Shown here: positions 61,978-64,000 of the stretch, in pieces
How positions within the stretch are numbered: the first letter of the stretch is position 1
How the letters are laid out: the number at the start of each line of letters is the position of its first letter
Assembly (NCBI GenBank): GCA_903932685.1
Contig: CAIZGX010000004.1
Location: forward strand, 1 to 64,000
Source: an uncultured Bacteroidota bacterium
GTDB lineage: Bacteria > Bacteroidota > Bacteroidia > Flavobacteriales_D > Sanyastnellaceae
DNA length: 64,000 nt
Direction of reading: 5' to 3'
Translations under genes and position numbers: made by a program
Notes under the pieces: model-generated
Databases searched by the model: none
What the model saw: the letters and a program-made list of their open reading frames with translations, nothing else
Told to the model about the DNA's origin: nothing

Positions 61978-63066
61978 ATGAACGAAACAAAAATTGCTTT
62001 AGTAACAGGTATAACGGGTCAAGACGGGTCTTTTCTTGCGGAATTATTGTTAGAGAAGGGCTATGAAGTCCATGGATTAATACGCAGAACTTCTACTTTT
62101 AATACGGGAAGAATAGAGCACCTTTATTTTAATGATTGGATTAGTGACACTAGAAAAAGCAAAAGGGTTCATTTGCATTATGGTGATTTAACAGATTCTC
62201 TGTCTGTATTAAGTGTACTAAAGAAAGTAATGCCGGATGAGGTTTACAATTTAGCAGCTCAAAGTCACGTAAAAGTTTCTTTTGAAGTGCCTGAATATAC
62301 TGCGGATGTAGATGCTATCGGAGCTTTGAGAATTTTAGAGGCCCTTAGAATTTTGAATTTAGAAAAAAAATGTAAATTTTATCAAGCTTCTTCAAGTGAG
62401 ATTTATGGTAAGGTTACAGAAATTCCTCAATCTGAGGATACCCCTTTTTATCCTCGCTCACCATATGGTGTTGCAAAATTGTATGCCTATTGGATAGTAA
62501 AGAACTATAGAGAAGCATATGGAATTTATGCAGTAAACGGAATATTGTTTAACCACGAAAGTGAAAGAAGGGGAGAGACTTTTGTAAGCAGAAAAATAAC
62601 GACTTCTGTAGCTAGAATTAAGTTAGGGACACAAAAAAAACTGTACCTGGGGAATTTGAATGCATCGAGAGATTGGGGCTATGCAAAGGATTATGTAGAT
62701 TGCATGTGGAGAATGTTACAACAACCTGTTGCAGAAGATTTTGTTATAGCAACAGGCGTGACCCATACAGTAAAGGATTTTTGTGATTTGGCTTTTAGAG
62801 AAATTGGAATAGAAATTGAGTGGCGGGGCGATGGAGTTAACGAGAAAGGCATTAACAGTAGGAATGGTGATGTAATTATTGAGGTAGACCCGCTTTACTT
62901 CCGTCCAACTGAAGTTGATTTACTCATAGGCAATCCAAAAAAAGCTGAAAAATTGCTAGGTTGGAATCCAAATAAAACACCTTTTTCGGAAATGGTGAGA
63001 ATTATGGTTTCTCATGATTTGCAAATGGCATCAGAGTTATTTCCAGGCTACTTAAAAAGCGAATAA
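61978..63066 (+). CDS. gmd: GDP-mannose 4,6-dehydratase
   Basis: 362 residues. NADP-binding [23 protein letters not shown] and [15 protein letters not shown] are specific to Gmd. Catalytic residues are in [12 protein letters not shown] and [15 protein letters not shown] (YxxxK), with [17 protein letters not shown] and [14 protein letters not shown]. It makes GDP-4-keto-6-deoxymannose, precursor of fucose, rhamnose or perosamine-type sugars. Roughly 33% GC in the lines I counted, against about 50% in rfbB following, so it was probably acquired. Confidence 0.95.
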   Translation: MNETKIALVTGITGQDGSFLAELLLEKGYEVHGLIRRTSTFNTGRIEHLYFNDWISDTRKSKRVHLHYGDLTDSLSVLSVLKKVMPDEVYNLAAQSHVKVSFEVPEYTADVDAIGALRILEALRILNLEKKCKFYQASSSEIYGKVTEIPQSEDTPFYPRSPYGVAKLYAYWIVKNYREAYGIYAVNGILFNHESERRGETFVSRKITTSVARIKLGTQKKLYLGNLNASRDWGYAKDYVDCMWRMLQQPVAEDFVIATGVTHTVKDFCDLAFREIGIEIEWRGDGVNEKGINSRNGDVIIEVDPLYFRPTEVDLLIGNPKKAEKLLGWNPNKTPFSEMVRIMVSHDLQMASELFPGYLKSE

Positions 63067-64000
63067 TTGAATAGATTAAGTTTGTTAATCACCGGTGGTG
63101 CCGGATTCATTGGCTCACACGTGGTTCGTCATTTTTTGCGAGCGCACAATGAGCTGAACGTAGTGAATCTCGATAAGCTTACCTACGCGGGTAACTTAGA
63201 GAATATAAAAGACATAGAGCACCTTCCGAATTACACCTTCGAAAAAGGAGACATCGCAGATGCCCCATTCGTGCAAGCGCTTTTCGAGAAATACAATTTC
63301 TCTGGTGTGATTCACCTAGCTGCTGAATCGCATGTAGACCGCAGTATTTCCAATCCCATGGAATTTGTGCAAACGAATGTGGTAGGAACGGTGACATTGT
63401 TGAATGCTGCTGTGGCACAATGGAAAAACAACTTTGAAGGAAAACGATTCTATCATGTTTCTACCGACGAGGTATACGGAGAGTTGCACAACCCCGAAGA
63501 CTTCTTCACCGAAGAAACTTCGTACGATCCGCGTTCGCCGTATTCCGCTTCCAAAGCGGCTTCTGATCATTTCGTTCGGGCCTATGGCAATACCTACGGA
63601 CTTCCGATTGTGATTAGCAATTGCTCCAACAACTACGGTCCGAATCACTTTCCAGAAAAATTAATTCCACTCATCATACACAACATCATTCACCAAAAAC
63701 CACTTCCCGTTTACGGAAAAGGTGAGAACGTGCGCGATTGGTTGTATGTGGAAGATCATGCAAGAGCAATAGAGACTATTTTTCACAAAGGAAAAACGGG
63801 AGAGACCTATAACATAGGCGGATTCAATGAGTGGAAAAACATAGATGTAGTGAAGTTGATCTGCAACATTCTTGATCGGAAATTGAATCGTGCTGAAGGC
63901 GATTCTGAAAAGCTGATTCAGTTTGTCACCGATCGAGCTGGACACGATTTGCGCTACGCAATAGATTCAACCAAGATTATGAATGAATTGGGATGGAAAC
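63067..64000 (+). CDS. rfbB: dTDP-glucose 4,6-dehydratase, TTG start, 3'-truncated by window edge
   Basis: 311 codons are visible. The frame starts at TTG 63067, immediately after the gmd stop, with no ATG before the NAD-binding motif LLITGGAGFIGSHVVRHFL, so a TTG start is required. Further RmlB landmarks: VVNLDKLTYAGNLENI, IHLAAESHVDRSI, YHVSTDEVYGEL, YDPRSPYSASKAASDH (YxxxK), RDWLYVEDHARAI and FVTDRAGHDLRYAID. It converts dTDP-glucose to the 4-keto-6-deoxy sugar in dTDP-rhamnose synthesis. Composition returns to the higher GC of the core genes. Confidence 0.92.
   Translation, partial: MNRLSLLITGGAGFIGSHVVRHFLRAHNELNVVNLDKLTYAGNLENIKDIEHLPNYTFEKGDIADAPFVQALFEKYNFSGVIHLAAESHVDRSISNPMEFVQTNVVGTVTLLNAAVAQWKNNFEGKRFYHVSTDEVYGELHNPEDFFTEETSYDPRSPYSASKAASDHFVRAYGNTYGLPIVISNCSNNYGPNHFPEKLIPLIIHNIIHQKPLPVYGKGENVRDWLYVEDHARAIETIFHKGKTGETYNIGGFNEWKNIDVVKLICNILDRKLNRAEGDSEKLIQFVTDRAGHDLRYAIDSTKIMNELGWK

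Noticed and set aside
1-64000. tRNA, rRNA, insertion sequences, prophage or CRISPR-Cas genes
   Set aside because: None recognised on either strand by reading; no tool search was possible.

Overview
The window looks like chromosomal DNA of a Bacteroidota member, most likely a flavobacterium-type organism. The evidence is three proteins ending in gliding-motility-type (CHU_C) sorting domains and two ending in Por-type sorting domains, which are substrates of the type IX secretion system (T9SS). Other support: a SecD-SecF fusion, a fused E1 alpha/beta 2-oxoacid dehydrogenase, a CarboxypepD_reg-type TonB-dependent receptor, DUF2480 and DUF2490 proteins, and promoters with the Bacteroidota -7 box TAnnTTTG. 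No rRNA, tRNA, CRISPR array, insertion sequence or prophage was seen. Genes are packed tightly and no gap exceeds 300 bases. Family names come from recognition of motifs by eye; no database search was run.

Layout. 1-10.5 kb: two tandem paralogous giant surface proteins built of about 75-residue two-cysteine repeats, the first cut by the window edge, plus a convergent third CHU_C protein. 10.5-15 kb: a metallo-beta-lactamase-fold hydrolase, a secreted Asp-box protein and CinA. 14.8-21.9 kb: ribosomal protein L28, SecDF, a TatA-like protein, an AlkB-like dioxygenase, the fused E1 enzyme and an orphan antitoxin-like small gene. 21.9-28.7 kb: a TonB-dependent receptor, a DUF4349 lipoprotein, and a glutamate/leucine dehydrogenase-ExbB-ExbD-NhaD operon. 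28.7-34.4 kb: a 1459-residue exported hydrolase/beta-helix protein and two lipoproteins. 34.4-41 kb: a complete SUF iron-sulfur operon (sufA-B-C-D-S-E-T) with a DUF2490 porin-like gene at its end. 41-45.2 kb: an outer-membrane protein, a polyprenyl diphosphate synthase, a lipoprotein, a LysM muramidase-type enzyme and a HEPN/MNT toxin-antitoxin pair. 45.2-53.7 kb: two glycosyltransferases, a TM2 protein, Fbp, RsmA, CvpA, an RsmF-like methyltransferase and an AsmA-like giant. 53.8-60.5 kb: an exported superoxide dismutase, DUF2480, NeuB, IspD, oligopeptidase B and a histidine kinase. 60.6-64 kb: the start of a surface polysaccharide cluster (tviB-like, gmd, rfbB).

The most unusual signals are small and repeated. 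(1) An 18-bp palindrome, ACCGAA-N6-TTCGGT, occurs six times between 31 and 51 kb (five exact, one with a single mismatch). About 0.004 copies would be expected by chance. Five copies lie inside genes, always in the same reading frame (P-N-x-x-S). (2) Five intergenic clusters of a 12-bp unit (consensus near SCGAAGSAYCTT) were found, four of them directly upstream of a promoter and all four with the same polarity towards it. (3) About ten genes have a -7 box exactly 4-6 bases before the start codon, which implies leaderless mRNAs and corrects several start sites. (4) A perfect 9-5-9 inverted repeat in the 5' leader of the SUF operon is a candidate iron or Fe-S operator.
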